NCBI RefSeq assembly: GCF_030538495.1
Contig: NZ_JAUNTW010000004.1
Coordinates: 219,661-254,720, forward strand
Direction: 5' to 3'
Length of the DNA stretch: 35,060 bases
DNA from: Paracoccus sp. (in: a-proteobacteria)
Lineage (GTDB): Bacteria > Pseudomonadota > Alphaproteobacteria > Rhodobacterales > Rhodobacteraceae
The notes beneath the pieces were generated by a model that did no database searches, was not told the DNA's origin, and was given only the letters and a program-made list of their open reading frames with translations. Each line of letters opens with the position of its first letter. Positions within the stretch are counted from its first letter, which is position 1. Of the stretch, positions 25,488 through 34,422 are shown piece by piece. Made by a program: the position numbers and the translations under genes.

Positions 25488-25534
25488 GGTGTGGCCCACC
25501 GCGAAAGGGGTGAATTGGGCGCTGACCGGGCGTA
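25488..25534 (+). repeat. Imperfect direct repeat, copy B, just upstream of the helicase
   Basis: GGTGTGGCCCACCGCGAAAG followed by GGGTGAATTGGGCGC aligns with copy A (25396). It ends 26 bases before the helicase ATG, so it falls in the promoter/leader of that gene. Confidence 0.65.
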
Positions 25535-25560
25535 ACAACGCCCCCTTTCTGGCGAAGACA

Positions 25561-27507
25561 ATGACGAATATGATGATTCCCGCGCCGTTGCAGACGGCGC
25601 TGGCGGAAAAAGGTTATGACAGCCTGACCGCTGTTCAAACGGCTGTTCTGGGCGATGATGCGCAGGGCCGTGACCTGTTGGTGTCGGCGCAAACCGGGTC
25701 GGGTAAAACCGTGGCCTTTGGTTTGGCGATTGGCGCGCAACTGATCGACGATGGCGCGTTGACGGGCGAATTGCCGGTTGCGCTGGCGATTGCGCCGACG
25801 CGCGAACTGGCCTTGCAGGTCGCGCGCGAACTGGAATGGCTCTATGCCGCGACTGGCGCGCAGATTGCGACCTGTGTTGGCGGGATGGATTACCGCAACG
25901 AACGCCGCGCGCTGGCGCGTGGAGCGCAGATCGTGGTCGGCACCCCCGGCCGTCTGCGCGACCATATCGAACGGGGCAGTCTGGACCTGACCGCCCTGCG
26001 CGCCGCCGTTCTGGACGAAGCCGATGAAATGCTGGATCTGGGCTTTCGCGAGGATCTGGAGTTTATTCTGGGTTCCGCCCCCGACAGCCGCCGCACGCTG
26101 ATGTTTTCGGCCACCGTGTCGCCCGACATCGAAACGCTGGCCCGTGATTTTCAGCGCGATTCGCTGCGCATTGCCGCGCGGGGCGAGGCGCGCCAGCACG
26201 GCGACATTTCCTATCAGGCGTTCAGCGTCACCGCGCGCGACCGGGAACCGGCGATCTTTAACCTGCTGCGCCTGCACGAAGCGCGCACCGCCATTGTGTT
26301 CTGCAAAACGCGGGCGAATGTGAATCACCTGCTGGCGCGCATGTCGAATCGCGGGTTCAAGGTGGTGGCCCTGTCGGGTGAACTGAGCCAACAGGAACGC
26401 AACCACGCCCTGCAAGCGTTGCGCGATGGGCGGGCGCGGGTCTGTATTGCGACCGATGTTGCCGCGCGCGGAATTGACCTGCCGGGGTTGGAACTGGTGA
26501 TTCATGCCGATCTGCCGACGAACCCGGAAACGCTGTTGCACCGGTCGGGTCGGACGGGGCGCGCCGGGGCCAAGGGGGTGTCCGCGCTGATCGTTCCGGC
26601 GGCGGATTACAAACGCGCGCAGCGTCTGTTGCAGCGGGCCAAGGTCGTGGCCGAATGGGGTCGCGCCCCCGGCGCGGATGAGGTGCGCGCCCGCGACGAT
26701 CAACGCATGTTGGATCATCCGGCGCTGCGCGATGCGGCCCCCGATGACGCGGTGCTGGCGGCGCAATTGCTGGCGCAATTCGGGCCTGAACAGATGGCGA
26801 CCGCGTTTATCCAATTGTGGCGCGAAGGTCGCCCGGCTGCCGAGGAACTGCACGAAGTCACCGCGCCGCCTGCGCCGTCGGCCCCTCGTGCGCCGCGCGA
26901 ATTTGGCGATTCGGTGTGGTATATGCTGTCGGTTGGTCACACGGGCCGCGCCGAAGCGCGCTGGCTGCTGCCGAAAATCTGTGACGCGGGCGGGATTGAC
27001 CGCAACGCGATTGGCGCGATTCGCGTCAAACAGGATGTGTCATTCGTGCAGATCGCGGCGGATATGGCCGACCGTTTCGGGGATGAAGCCGCCATCACCG
27101 ACGAAGTGTCGATGCGCCGCATGGCCGAACCGCCGGTGTTTGATGCGCCGGAACCGCGCGCGCCGCGTGGCCCGCGCCCGGATCGTGGCCCCCGCCCGGA
27201 ACGTGCGCCCCGTGAACCGCGCGAACCCCGTGCTGAACGCGAACCGCGTGGCGATTACGCAAAACCCGCGCCGAAGCCGCGCCGTGACAAACCGGAATCC
27301 GGCGATCATCGCGCCCGCGTCAAGGCGGCCAAGGGCGGCTGGATCCCCGATGACGCGCCGCTGGATATGCCCGCCGACAAACCGCGCGCCAAACGCAAAC
27401 CCGGCGCGGTGGGTAAATCCGGCTGGGCTGCGCCCAAGGGCAAACCCCGCATCGGCAAAGGGGCTGCCGCGAAACCTCATCGCAAAGGGCCGCGCCGCCC
27501 TGCGTAA
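25561..27507 (+). CDS. DEAD-box RNA helicase with DbpA-type RNA-binding domain
   Basis: Encodes 648 residues from the ATG at 25561. The frame is open back to 25486, but that stretch contains repeat copy B and looks non-coding. Motifs in order: Q motif (LTAVQTAVL), Walker A AQTGSGKT (43-50), PTRELALQV, TPGRLRDHI, DEAD in LDEADEM (near residue 153), SAT in MFSATV, then ATDVAARGIDLPGLELVIHAD and HRSGRTGRAG. Residues about 450-505 (VWYMLSVGHTGRAEARWLLP, ending VSFVQI) resemble the DbpA RNA-binding domain. The tail is Arg/Pro/Lys-rich and disordered. A CsdA/DeaD-like role in ribosome assembly or cold response is likely. Confidence 0.95.
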   Translation: MTNMMIPAPLQTALAEKGYDSLTAVQTAVLGDDAQGRDLLVSAQTGSGKTVAFGLAIGAQLIDDGALTGELPVALAIAPTRELALQVARELEWLYAATGAQIATCVGGMDYRNERRALARGAQIVVGTPGRLRDHIERGSLDLTALRAAVLDEADEMLDLGFREDLEFILGSAPDSRRTLMFSATVSPDIETLARDFQRDSLRIAARGEARQHGDISYQAFSVTARDREPAIFNLLRLHEARTAIVFCKTRANVNHLLARMSNRGFKVVALSGELSQQERNHALQALRDGRARVCIATDVAARGIDLPGLELVIHADLPTNPETLLHRSGRTGRAGAKGVSALIVPAADYKRAQRLLQRAKVVAEWGRAPGADEVRARDDQRMLDHPALRDAAPDDAVLAAQLLAQFGPEQMATAFIQLWREGRPAAEELHEVTAPPAPSAPRAPREFGDSVWYMLSVGHTGRAEARWLLPKICDAGGIDRNAIGAIRVKQDVSFVQIAADMADRFGDEAAITDEVSMRRMAEPPVFDAPEPRAPRGPRPDRGPRPERAPREPREPRAEREPRGDYAKPAPKPRRDKPESGDHRARVKAAKGGWIPDDAPLDMPADKPRAKRKPGAVGKSGWAAPKGKPRIGKGAAAKPHRKGPRRPA

Positions 27508-27524
27508 TCTTTTCTGACCTAAAT

Positions 27525-27555
27525 GGCTGCGCAAATATCTGTTTTTTGCGCAGCC
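27525..27555. terminator. Strong stem-loop after the helicase gene
   Basis: GGCTGCGCAAA (27525-27535) pairs perfectly with TTTGCGCAGCC (27545-27555), an 11-bp stem with a 9-base loop, starting 17 bases after the stop. No T tract follows the stem on the plus strand, so termination may be partial. Confidence 0.65.
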
Positions 27556-27660
27556 GCCCCATTCTGCGCATGGAAATGTCAGAATAGCTGTTGCAACCCG
27601 ACCGCCCCCCCGCGTAACCTGCGCCTTGCGCTGATAAATACGACGACAGGGGGGCGCGAT

Positions 27661-28764
27661 TTGCTGGACCACAGCCCGAATGATGCCTTTGTGGCCTTTG
27701 AACATGTTCAGAAAAGCTATGACGGGCAAACACTTGTCGTCAAAGATTTGAATCTGAACATCGGCAAGGGCGAATTTCTGACCATGCTTGGCCCGTCGGG
27801 GTCGGGCAAAACCACCTGCCTGATGATGCTGGCGGGGTTTGAAACGGCGACGCATGGCGAAATCCGTCTGGATGGCCGCCCGATCAATCAGGTTCCGCCA
27901 CACAAGCGCGGCATTGGAATGGTTTTCCAAAATTATGCCCTGTTCCCGCATATGACCGTGGGGGAAAACCTGTCCTTTCCGCTGGAAGTGCGGGGGATGG
28001 GCAAATCCGAACGCGAAACGCGGATCAAACGCGCGCTGGATATGGTGCAGATGGGCCAATTCGCCAATCGCCGCCCCGCGCAATTGTCGGGCGGGCAGCA
28101 ACAGCGGATTGCGCTGGCCCGTGCGTTGGTTTTTGACCCCGAACTGGTGCTGATGGATGAACCGCTGGGCGCTTTGGACAAACAACTGCGCGAACATATG
28201 CAGTTTGAAATCAAGCACCTGCACGAAGAACTTGGAATTACGGTCGTTTACGTCACCCATGATCAGGGCGAGGCGCTAACCATGTCCGACCGCATCGCGG
28301 TGTTCAATGACGGCCGGATTCAGCAACTGGCCCCGCCCGCGCAGTTGTATGAACGCCCGGAAAACAGCTTTGTCGCCAGTTTCATTGGCGAAAACAATGC
28401 GTTGCCGGGGACGATTCAGGAACTCAGCGGCTCGCAGGCGCTGGTTCGGCTGGCCAATGGCGAACTGATTGACGCAACGGCGGTGAATATCCGTCAGGTC
28501 GGGCAGCAAACCTTGGTCAGCATCCGCCCTGAACGTGTTGAATTCAAACCCGAAATGATGCCGCCAAACGCCCACACGCTGGAAGCCGAGGTGTTAGAGG
28601 TCATATACATGGGGGACATCCTGCGCGCGCGTCTGCGTGTCGCGGGCAGCGATAATTTCGTCATGAAGATGCGCAACACGCTGGGGCAGACGAAATTACA
28701 GGCGGGCCAGATGATCCGCATCGGCTGGCATCCGCAGGACGCGCGCGCCTTGGACCCGGTCTGA
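27661..28764 (+). CDS. potA: Polyamine-type ABC transporter ATP-binding protein (PotA-like)
   Basis: Encodes 367 residues from a TTG at 27661, with AGGGGGG at proper spacing. No ATG is available before the conserved domain. Walker A is GPSGSGKT (44-51), Q-loop Gln90 in MVFQNYALFPHM, signature LSGGQQQR (142-149), Walker B LVLMDEPLGALD (from 162) and switch His200. The last 80 residues are a TOBE regulatory domain (SIRPERVEF and onward). It is the first gene of a transporter operon with three binding proteins and two permeases. Polyamine uptake is the family expectation. The true ligand is not shown. Confidence 0.93.
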   Translation: MLDHSPNDAFVAFEHVQKSYDGQTLVVKDLNLNIGKGEFLTMLGPSGSGKTTCLMMLAGFETATHGEIRLDGRPINQVPPHKRGIGMVFQNYALFPHMTVGENLSFPLEVRGMGKSERETRIKRALDMVQMGQFANRRPAQLSGGQQQRIALARALVFDPELVLMDEPLGALDKQLREHMQFEIKHLHEELGITVVYVTHDQGEALTMSDRIAVFNDGRIQQLAPPAQLYERPENSFVASFIGENNALPGTIQELSGSQALVRLANGELIDATAVNIRQVGQQTLVSIRPERVEFKPEMMPPNAHTLEAEVLEVIYMGDILRARLRVAGSDNFVMKMRNTLGQTKLQAGQMIRIGWHPQDARALDPV

Positions 28765-28796
28765 CGCGCCAAACTTCATCACTATGGGAGTAAATG

Positions 28797-29867
28797 ATGA
28801 AACGTATTCTTGCACTGACCACGGCCATCGGGCTGGTCTCTGGCCCGGCACTGGCCGATGTGAATCTGCTGTCCTGGGGCGGGGCCTATGGCAACAGCCA
28901 TTTGCAGGCCTATGCCAAACCCTTCACCGCCGAAACCGGCATCGCGGTGCATATTTCCGACGCCGATAACCCCGCAACGCCGATCAAAGCGCAGGTCGAG
29001 GCGGGCAACGTGTCCGTTGACGTAGCGTCGGTTGAATATGCCGATGCGGTGCGTCTGTGCGACGAAGGTTTGCTGGAAACCATCGACCCCGCCATTCTGG
29101 TGGCGGCACCTGATGGCACGGCGGCGGCGGATGATTTCATCGACGGCGCGATTACCGAATGTTTCGTCGCGACAGATGTGTATTCGATGGTCCTGACCTA
29201 TAATGACCGCGCATTCGGTGACGCGAAACCGGCGGCGCCTGCCGATTTCTTTGATCTGGCGACCTATCCCGGCAAACGCACCATGCGCAAAGGGGCCAAG
29301 TTCAATCTGGAACTGGCGCTGATGGCGGACGGGGTGCCGGCGGATCAGGTCTATGACGTGCTGGCCACGCCCGAAGGTGTGGATCGCGCATTCGCCAAGC
29401 TGGACACCATCAAATCCGACGTGATCTGGTGGGAAGCGGGCGCGCAGCCCCCGCAATTGCTGGCCGATGGTGAGGTCAGCATGGCCTATGCCTTTAACGG
29501 GCGTATCTTTAACGCCGCGCAGGCCGATGGTCAGCCCTTTGTTATTATCTGGGACGGCCAGATCTATGAAATGGAGGGCTGGGTGATCCCCAAAGGCGCG
29601 CCGAATATCGATGACACGCTGAAGTTTATCGCATGGACGACCTCGGCTGAACCGCAGGCGCGCGCGGCCGAATTCATCAGCTATGGTCCCCCGCGTCGTT
29701 CGGCGGCGGCGATCGTCGGCAATATCGAAGGCACCGATCAGCCGATGGGTCCGAACCTGCCGACCTTCGAGGCCAACATGACCAATGCGCTGGGGTCGAA
29801 TCTGGATTTCTGGGTCGATCATGACGGGCAGTTGAACGAACGCTTCAACAGCTGGCTGGCCAATTGA
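28797..29867 (+). CDS. Periplasmic polyamine-type binding protein 1 (PotD-like)
   Basis: Encodes 356 residues. Two ATGs are adjacent (28794 and 28797). The second has the better distance from GGGAG and matches the starts of the two paralogues that follow. The signal peptide is about 20 residues (MKRILALTTAIGLVSGPALA) and the mature protein starts DVNLLSWGGAYG, typical of COG0687. Cys88 and Cys122 are conserved in all three paralogues and may form a disulfide. FAKLDTIKSDVIWWEAG is a shared block. This copy is the most diverged of the three, for example EMEGWVIPKGAPN where the others read EIN/DMD. Periplasmic; ligand unknown. Confidence 0.92.
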   Translation: MKRILALTTAIGLVSGPALADVNLLSWGGAYGNSHLQAYAKPFTAETGIAVHISDADNPATPIKAQVEAGNVSVDVASVEYADAVRLCDEGLLETIDPAILVAAPDGTAAADDFIDGAITECFVATDVYSMVLTYNDRAFGDAKPAAPADFFDLATYPGKRTMRKGAKFNLELALMADGVPADQVYDVLATPEGVDRAFAKLDTIKSDVIWWEAGAQPPQLLADGEVSMAYAFNGRIFNAAQADGQPFVIIWDGQIYEMEGWVIPKGAPNIDDTLKFIAWTTSAEPQARAAEFISYGPPRRSAAAIVGNIEGTDQPMGPNLPTFEANMTNALGSNLDFWVDHDGQLNERFNSWLAN

Positions 29868-29874
29868 CGCAAGC

Positions 29875-29896
29875 CGCCCGGCAGCAATGCCGGGCG
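29875..29896 (+). repeat. Hairpin after binding protein 1
   Basis: CGCCCGGC and GCCGGGCG form an 8-bp stem with a 6-base loop, 7 bases after the stop. No T tract follows. It probably protects the upstream mRNA rather than terminating. Confidence 0.65.
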
Positions 29897-29919
29897 CACC
29901 CACAGGGGAAGGAACCGAT

Positions 29920-30996
29920 ATGAAACAGACGTTGATTTTGTCCACAGCGCTGACCGGGCTTGCCGTCGCGGCCCATGCCCAGGATCTGAGCGTGGTCAGC
30001 TGGGGCGGCTCTTACGAGGCCAGCCAGGTCGAGGCGTATAACAAACCCTTTACCGAAAAAACCGGCACGCGGGTGAATATGGTCGCCACCGACGACCCCG
30101 CCGCGCCGCTGAAAGCGCAGGTCGAGGCGAACAACGTCACCAGCGACGTGTTCGATCTGGCCATGGCCGACGCGATCCGCCTGTGCGACGAAGGCGCGTT
30201 GCTGGAACTGGACCACGACGACCTGCCGCCCGGTGCCGATGGCACGCCCGCTGTTGATGATTACGTCGCCGGGGCGCTGAACGAATGTGCGGTCGGCAAT
30301 ATCTTCTGGGGGACAGTCATCAGCTTTGATGAAACCAAGTTTACCGATCAGGTGCCGACCCGCGCGGCGGATTTCTTTGATCTGGACACCTTCCCCGGCA
30401 AACGCGGCTTGCCGCGTTCGGCCAAACGCAGCCTGCCTTTGGCCTTGGTCGCGGATGGCGTGCCGTCGGATGAGGTTTACGACCAACTGGCCACGCCCGA
30501 AGGCGTTGACCGCGCATTCGCCAAGCTGGACACGATCAAATCGGACGTGATCTGGTGGGATGCGGGCGCGCAGCCGGTGCAGTTGCTGGCGGACGGCGAA
30601 GTCGCCATGACCAGCGTCTATAACGGCCGCATTTTCGACGCGATTGTCAGCGAAAACAAACCCTTTGGCGTGATCTGGGAAGGCGAGTTTCTGGAAATCA
30701 ACGCCTTTGTCATCCCCAAGGCCGCGCCGAACCCGGAGCTGGCATGGGATTATGTGAAATTCGCGACCAGTGCCGAACAACTGGCCCTGCAAACGCAGTT
30801 TATCAGCTATGGCCCCGCGCGGAAATCGGCGGGCGCGATGGTCGGGCTGTATCAGGACGGCAAAACCGAAATGGCCACGCATTTGCCGACCTATCCCGAA
30901 AACATGGCAACCGCGGTGATTGATGACCCGGAATTCTGGGCCGATCACGAAGCCGAACTGACGGAACGCCTGAACAACTGGCTGACCGCCAATTGA
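29920..30996 (+). CDS. Periplasmic polyamine-type binding protein 2 (PotD-like)
   Basis: Encodes 358 residues from the ATG at 29920, with AGGGGAAGGA upstream. The signal peptide (MKQTLILSTALTGLAVAAHA) is followed by QDLSVVSWGGSYEAS. The conserved Cys89 and Cys123 and the FAKLDTIKSDVIWWDAG block align directly with copies 1 and 3. Of the three it looks closest to copy 3 (shared QDL.VVSWGG, LCDEGAL, GTPAVDD, FDLDT.PGKRGL). Spacing and shared direction place it in the transporter operon. The mature proteins differ across many positions, so different ligands or affinities are possible. Confidence 0.92.
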   Translation: MKQTLILSTALTGLAVAAHAQDLSVVSWGGSYEASQVEAYNKPFTEKTGTRVNMVATDDPAAPLKAQVEANNVTSDVFDLAMADAIRLCDEGALLELDHDDLPPGADGTPAVDDYVAGALNECAVGNIFWGTVISFDETKFTDQVPTRAADFFDLDTFPGKRGLPRSAKRSLPLALVADGVPSDEVYDQLATPEGVDRAFAKLDTIKSDVIWWDAGAQPVQLLADGEVAMTSVYNGRIFDAIVSENKPFGVIWEGEFLEINAFVIPKAAPNPELAWDYVKFATSAEQLALQTQFISYGPARKSAGAMVGLYQDGKTEMATHLPTYPENMATAVIDDPEFWADHEAELTERLNNWLTAN

Positions 30997-31002
30997 CGAC
31001 CG

Positions 31003-31024
31003 CCGCCGCGTTTCGGCGCGGCGG
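31003..31024 (+). repeat. Hairpin after binding protein 2
   Basis: CCGCCGCG and CGCGGCGG form a perfect 8-bp stem around TTTCGG, 6 bases after the stop and just before the ribosome binding site of the third binding protein. Confidence 0.65.
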
Positions 31025-31043
31025 TTCATCATGGGGGGAAGAC

Positions 31044-32117
31044 ATGAAAACCACGTTTATCACCGCAGCCGCCGCCAGTTGTCTGGCCCTGTCCGCAGGC
31101 GCGCAGGATCTGAATGTCGTGTCATGGGGCGGCGCCTATGAGGCCGCGCAGACACAGGCCTTCAACGTCCCGTTCACCGAAGCGACCGGCATTCGCGTGA
31201 ACATGCAGGCCGCCGACAACCCCGCCGTTCTGCTGAAAGCGCAGGTCGAGGCCGGCAATGTGACCGCCGATGTCTGGGATATTGAACTGTCCGACGCGAT
31301 CCGGCTGTGCGACGAAGGCGCGTTGATGGAGATTGACCCCGCCGATCTGCCCGCAGGCAGCGACGGCACTCCGGCGGTGGACGATTTCATCGACGGCGCG
31401 CTGCCGGGTTGTGCGGTGGCGAATATGGTGTTTTCCACCGTCATCGCATTCAACAATGACCGGTTCACCGACGCGCCCACGACGGCGCGCGATTTCTTTG
31501 ATCTGGACACCTATCCCGGCAAACGCGGATTGCAGCGGATGGCGAAACGGTCGCTGTATCTGGCGCTGATCGCCGATGGCGTGCCGTCGGATCAGGTCTA
31601 TGACGAACTGGCCACAGATGCGGGCGTGGATCGCGCATTCGCCAAGCTGGACGGGATCAAATCCGACATCGTCTGGTGGGAGGCTGGCGCACAACCCATC
31701 CAACTGCTGGCCGATGGCGAAGTGGCGATGACCACGGCCTATAACGGGCGGGTGTTTGATGCGATGGTTGCGGAAAACCAACCCTTTACCGTGATCTGGG
31801 ACGGGCAATATCTGGATATGGACCTGTTCGCGATCCCCAAAGGCGCGCCGAACCCGGAACTGGCGCTGGATTATGTGAAATTCGCAACCGCCACCGAACA
31901 GGGCGTGCGCCAGACCGAATTTATCGCCTATGGTCCGCCGCGCAAATCGGGTGCGGCGCAGGTCGGCACCTATAAGGATGGCGTGACCGATATGGCCCCG
32001 CATATGCCGACAAACCCGGCCTATCTGGGCAATGCGTTTCTGGATGACCCGGAATTCTGGGCCGACCGCGACGCCGAACTGACCGAACGATTCAACGCCT
32101 GGCTTGCCAGCAACTGA
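31044..32117 (+). CDS. Periplasmic polyamine-type binding protein 3 (PotD-like)
   Basis: Encodes 357 residues from the ATG at 31044, with GGGGGGAAG upstream. The signal peptide is MKTTFITAAAASCLALSAGA and the mature protein starts QDLNVVSWGGAYEAA. Cys89 and Cys123 align with the other copies. A further cysteine at 13 lies inside the signal peptide and lacks a lipobox context, so this is not a lipoprotein. Twenty-one consecutive bases at 31632-31652 are identical to 29385-29405 and 30511-30531 in copies 1 and 2, evidence of common origin by tandem duplication. Permease genes follow at once. Confidence 0.92.
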   Translation: MKTTFITAAAASCLALSAGAQDLNVVSWGGAYEAAQTQAFNVPFTEATGIRVNMQAADNPAVLLKAQVEAGNVTADVWDIELSDAIRLCDEGALMEIDPADLPAGSDGTPAVDDFIDGALPGCAVANMVFSTVIAFNNDRFTDAPTTARDFFDLDTYPGKRGLQRMAKRSLYLALIADGVPSDQVYDELATDAGVDRAFAKLDGIKSDIVWWEAGAQPIQLLADGEVAMTTAYNGRVFDAMVAENQPFTVIWDGQYLDMDLFAIPKGAPNPELALDYVKFATATEQGVRQTEFIAYGPPRKSGAAQVGTYKDGVTDMAPHMPTNPAYLGNAFLDDPEFWADRDAELTERFNAWLASN

Positions 32118-32123
32118 CGACCC

Positions 32124-32144
32124 GGCCGCCCGATCAGGGCGGCC
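32124..32144 (+). repeat. Hairpin after binding protein 3
   Basis: GGCCGCCC and GGGCGGCC form a perfect 8-bp stem around GATCA, 6 bases after the stop. It is the third such hairpin, one after each binding protein gene. Confidence 0.7.
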
Positions 32145-32165
32145 CCCCGACCCCCGGAGACGACC

Positions 32166-33464
32166 ATGAGCCAGCCCGCCAATCCACACGCCGCCATTGC
32201 GACCACCGCCGCAGGTGTGGGCGATGCTGCGCTGACGACCGCCGATGGCAAACCCTTGCGCGCGGCGTTGCTGCGGTCGCAGGGCCGTGCGCGGCGGCGC
32301 GCGTTTCTGTTGGTGCTGCCGCTCTTGCTGTTCATTCTGGTGACCTTCGTGGTTCCGATTGGGCAGATGCTGCAACGGTCGTTTTACAATGACGGCTTTT
32401 CGCGGAATATGCCGCAGGTGTCGGCGTGGTTTGCATCAACCGAACGCGGAACTGACCCGGACGATGCGGCATGGGCCGCGTTGGCCGCTGACCTGACCCA
32501 AGCGGCAGCGGATCGCACGATTGGCGTGGTCGGCACGCGGATCAATTACGATATGGCGGGGACGCGGTCGCTGTTCACATCCACCGGGCGCGCGGTGCGG
32601 GGCGGGCTGGAACCGCCTTTTGATGCCGCGCTGACTGGCATTGACGCGAAATGGGGCGACCCGATGCTGTGGTCCGTGATGCGCGAGGCATCCACCCCCT
32701 ATACCGCCAATTTCTATCTGTCATCGCTGGACCGCACCCGAGACGCCGACGGCAACATCGTGCAGGTCGAGGAACGCCAGCGAGTCTATCTGATGCTGTT
32801 CTGGCGCACCTTCTGGCTGTCGGGGCTGATCACGGTGCTGACCTTTGTTCTGGGCTTTCCGATTGCCTATCTGCTGGCGACGCTGCCGATGCGGAAATCG
32901 AATCTGTTGATGATTCTGGTGCTGCTGCCGTTCTGGACATCGCTTCTGGTGCGCACAACCAGTTGGATGGTGCTGCTGCAACAACAGGGCGTGCTGAACG
33001 ATATTTTCGTCTGGCTGGGCCTGATCAACAACACCGGCCGGTTGCAGATGATCTATAACCAGATCGGCACGATTGTGGCGATGACGCATATTCTGCTGCC
33101 GTTCATGATTTTGCCGCTCTATGCGGTGATGCGCACGATCAACCCGTCCTATGCCCGTGCCGCACGGTCACTGGGCGCGACCAGCTGGACCACGTTCCGC
33201 CGCATCTATTTCCCGCAAACGCTGCCGGGGCTGGGGGCAGGGGCGCTGTTGGTGTTCATTCTGGCGGTCGGGTATTATATCACGCCGGCCTTGGTCGGCG
33301 GATCGTCGGGGCAGTTGATTTCCAACATGATCGCCATGCACATGACCGGGACGCTGAACTGGTCGATGGCTGCGGCCTTGGCGGCGCTGCTGCTGGGGGC
33401 GGTGCTGGCGCTGTATATGGTCTATGACCTGCTGGTCGGTGTTGATAATTTGAAACTGGGGTGA
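32166..33464 (+). CDS. potB: ABC transporter permease, PotB-like, with enlarged first periplasmic loop
   Basis: Encodes 432 residues, well above the 275-285 of E. coli PotB. The cytoplasmic N terminus is about 45 residues and the first helix is FLLVLPLLLFILVTFVVPIG (47-66). A roughly 140-residue hydrophilic stretch follows (about 70-210), before the core helices that start at LMLFWRTFWLSGLITVL. The EAA-loop that contacts the ATPase is YARAARSLGATSWTTFRRIYFPQTLPG. The extra loop should lie in the periplasm, where binding proteins dock. GGAG sits 7 bases before the ATG. The next permease starts 4 bases after its stop. Confidence 0.92.
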   Translation: MSQPANPHAAIATTAAGVGDAALTTADGKPLRAALLRSQGRARRRAFLLVLPLLLFILVTFVVPIGQMLQRSFYNDGFSRNMPQVSAWFASTERGTDPDDAAWAALAADLTQAAADRTIGVVGTRINYDMAGTRSLFTSTGRAVRGGLEPPFDAALTGIDAKWGDPMLWSVMREASTPYTANFYLSSLDRTRDADGNIVQVEERQRVYLMLFWRTFWLSGLITVLTFVLGFPIAYLLATLPMRKSNLLMILVLLPFWTSLLVRTTSWMVLLQQQGVLNDIFVWLGLINNTGRLQMIYNQIGTIVAMTHILLPFMILPLYAVMRTINPSYARAARSLGATSWTTFRRIYFPQTLPGLGAGALLVFILAVGYYITPALVGGSSGQLISNMIAMHMTGTLNWSMAAALAALLLGAVLALYMVYDLLVGVDNLKLG

Positions 33465-33468
33465 TCCG

Positions 33469-34422
33469 ATGGCACTGCCAACTTATGCAAGCCCGCTGGA
33501 ACGCGTCTGGCACTATACCTATCTGGTGATTTGCGGGCTGATCTTTTTCTTTCTGATCGCGCCGATTGTGGTGATCATCCCGCTGTCGTTCAACGCCGAA
33601 CCCTATTTCACCTTCACCCCGGCGATGCGGTCGCTTGACCCCGACGGGTTCAGTATGCGCTGGTATGACAGTCTGCTGACCTTCGGGATGCAAAACCCCG
33701 GCGCGCCGAGGGATTGGGACTGGTTCATGGATGCGTGGCGCAACGCAAACTGGGTCAAGGCCGCCAAAAATTCCATCATCATCGGCGTGTTTTCCACGAT
33801 TGTGGCCACGGTGCTGGGAACCATCGCGGCGCTGGGGCTGGCGCGGCCCGAAATGCCGTTCCGCCGCGCGATCATGATGATGCTGATTTCGCCGATGATC
33901 GTGCCGCTGATTATCACCGCGACGGGGATGTTCTTTTTCTATTCGAACCCGTGTGAATTGCTGGGCATGGTCGGGCTGCCGTCGAATTGCGGGCGGCTGG
34001 CGGGGACCTATGTCGGGGTGATTCTGGCCCATGCGACCTTGGGAATTCCGTTTGTGATTATCACGGTGACGGCAACGCTGGTTGGGTTTGACCAATCGCT
34101 GAACCGCGCCGCCGCCAGTCTGGGCGCCAACCCAACGACGACCTTTTTCCGGGTGACGATGCCGCTGATCCTGCCGGGGGTGATCTCGGGCGCGCTGTTT
34201 GCGTTTGTGACGTCATTCGACGAAGTGGTGGCGGTGCTGTTCATCGCAGGGCCGGAACAGCAAACCATCCCGCGCCAGATGTGGAACGGCATCCGTGAAC
34301 AGATCAGCCCGGCCATTCTGGCGGTGGCAACGCTGCTGGTGGTGTTCTCTATCGCGCTGCTGACGACGGTCGAATTGCTGCGCCGCCGGTCCGAGCGTAT
34401 CCGCGGCCTGTCGCCCGCATGA
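33469..34422 (+). CDS. potC: ABC transporter permease, PotC-like
   Basis: Encodes 317 residues, about 50 more than E. coli PotC. The first helix (YLVICGLIFFFLIAPIVVIIPLSF) is followed by a long periplasmic segment up to about residue 95, then five core helices. The EAA-loop is LNRAAASLGANPTTTFFRVTMPLILPG. It pairs with the PotB-like permease to form the membrane channel energised by the PotA-like ATPase. Its stop overlaps the start of the hemerythrin gene by 4 bases (ATGA at 34419-34422). Confidence 0.93.
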   Translation: MALPTYASPLERVWHYTYLVICGLIFFFLIAPIVVIIPLSFNAEPYFTFTPAMRSLDPDGFSMRWYDSLLTFGMQNPGAPRDWDWFMDAWRNANWVKAAKNSIIIGVFSTIVATVLGTIAALGLARPEMPFRRAIMMMLISPMIVPLIITATGMFFFYSNPCELLGMVGLPSNCGRLAGTYVGVILAHATLGIPFVIITVTATLVGFDQSLNRAAASLGANPTTTFFRVTMPLILPGVISGALFAFVTSFDEVVAVLFIAGPEQQTIPRQMWNGIREQISPAILAVATLLVVFSIALLTTVELLRRRSERIRGLSPA

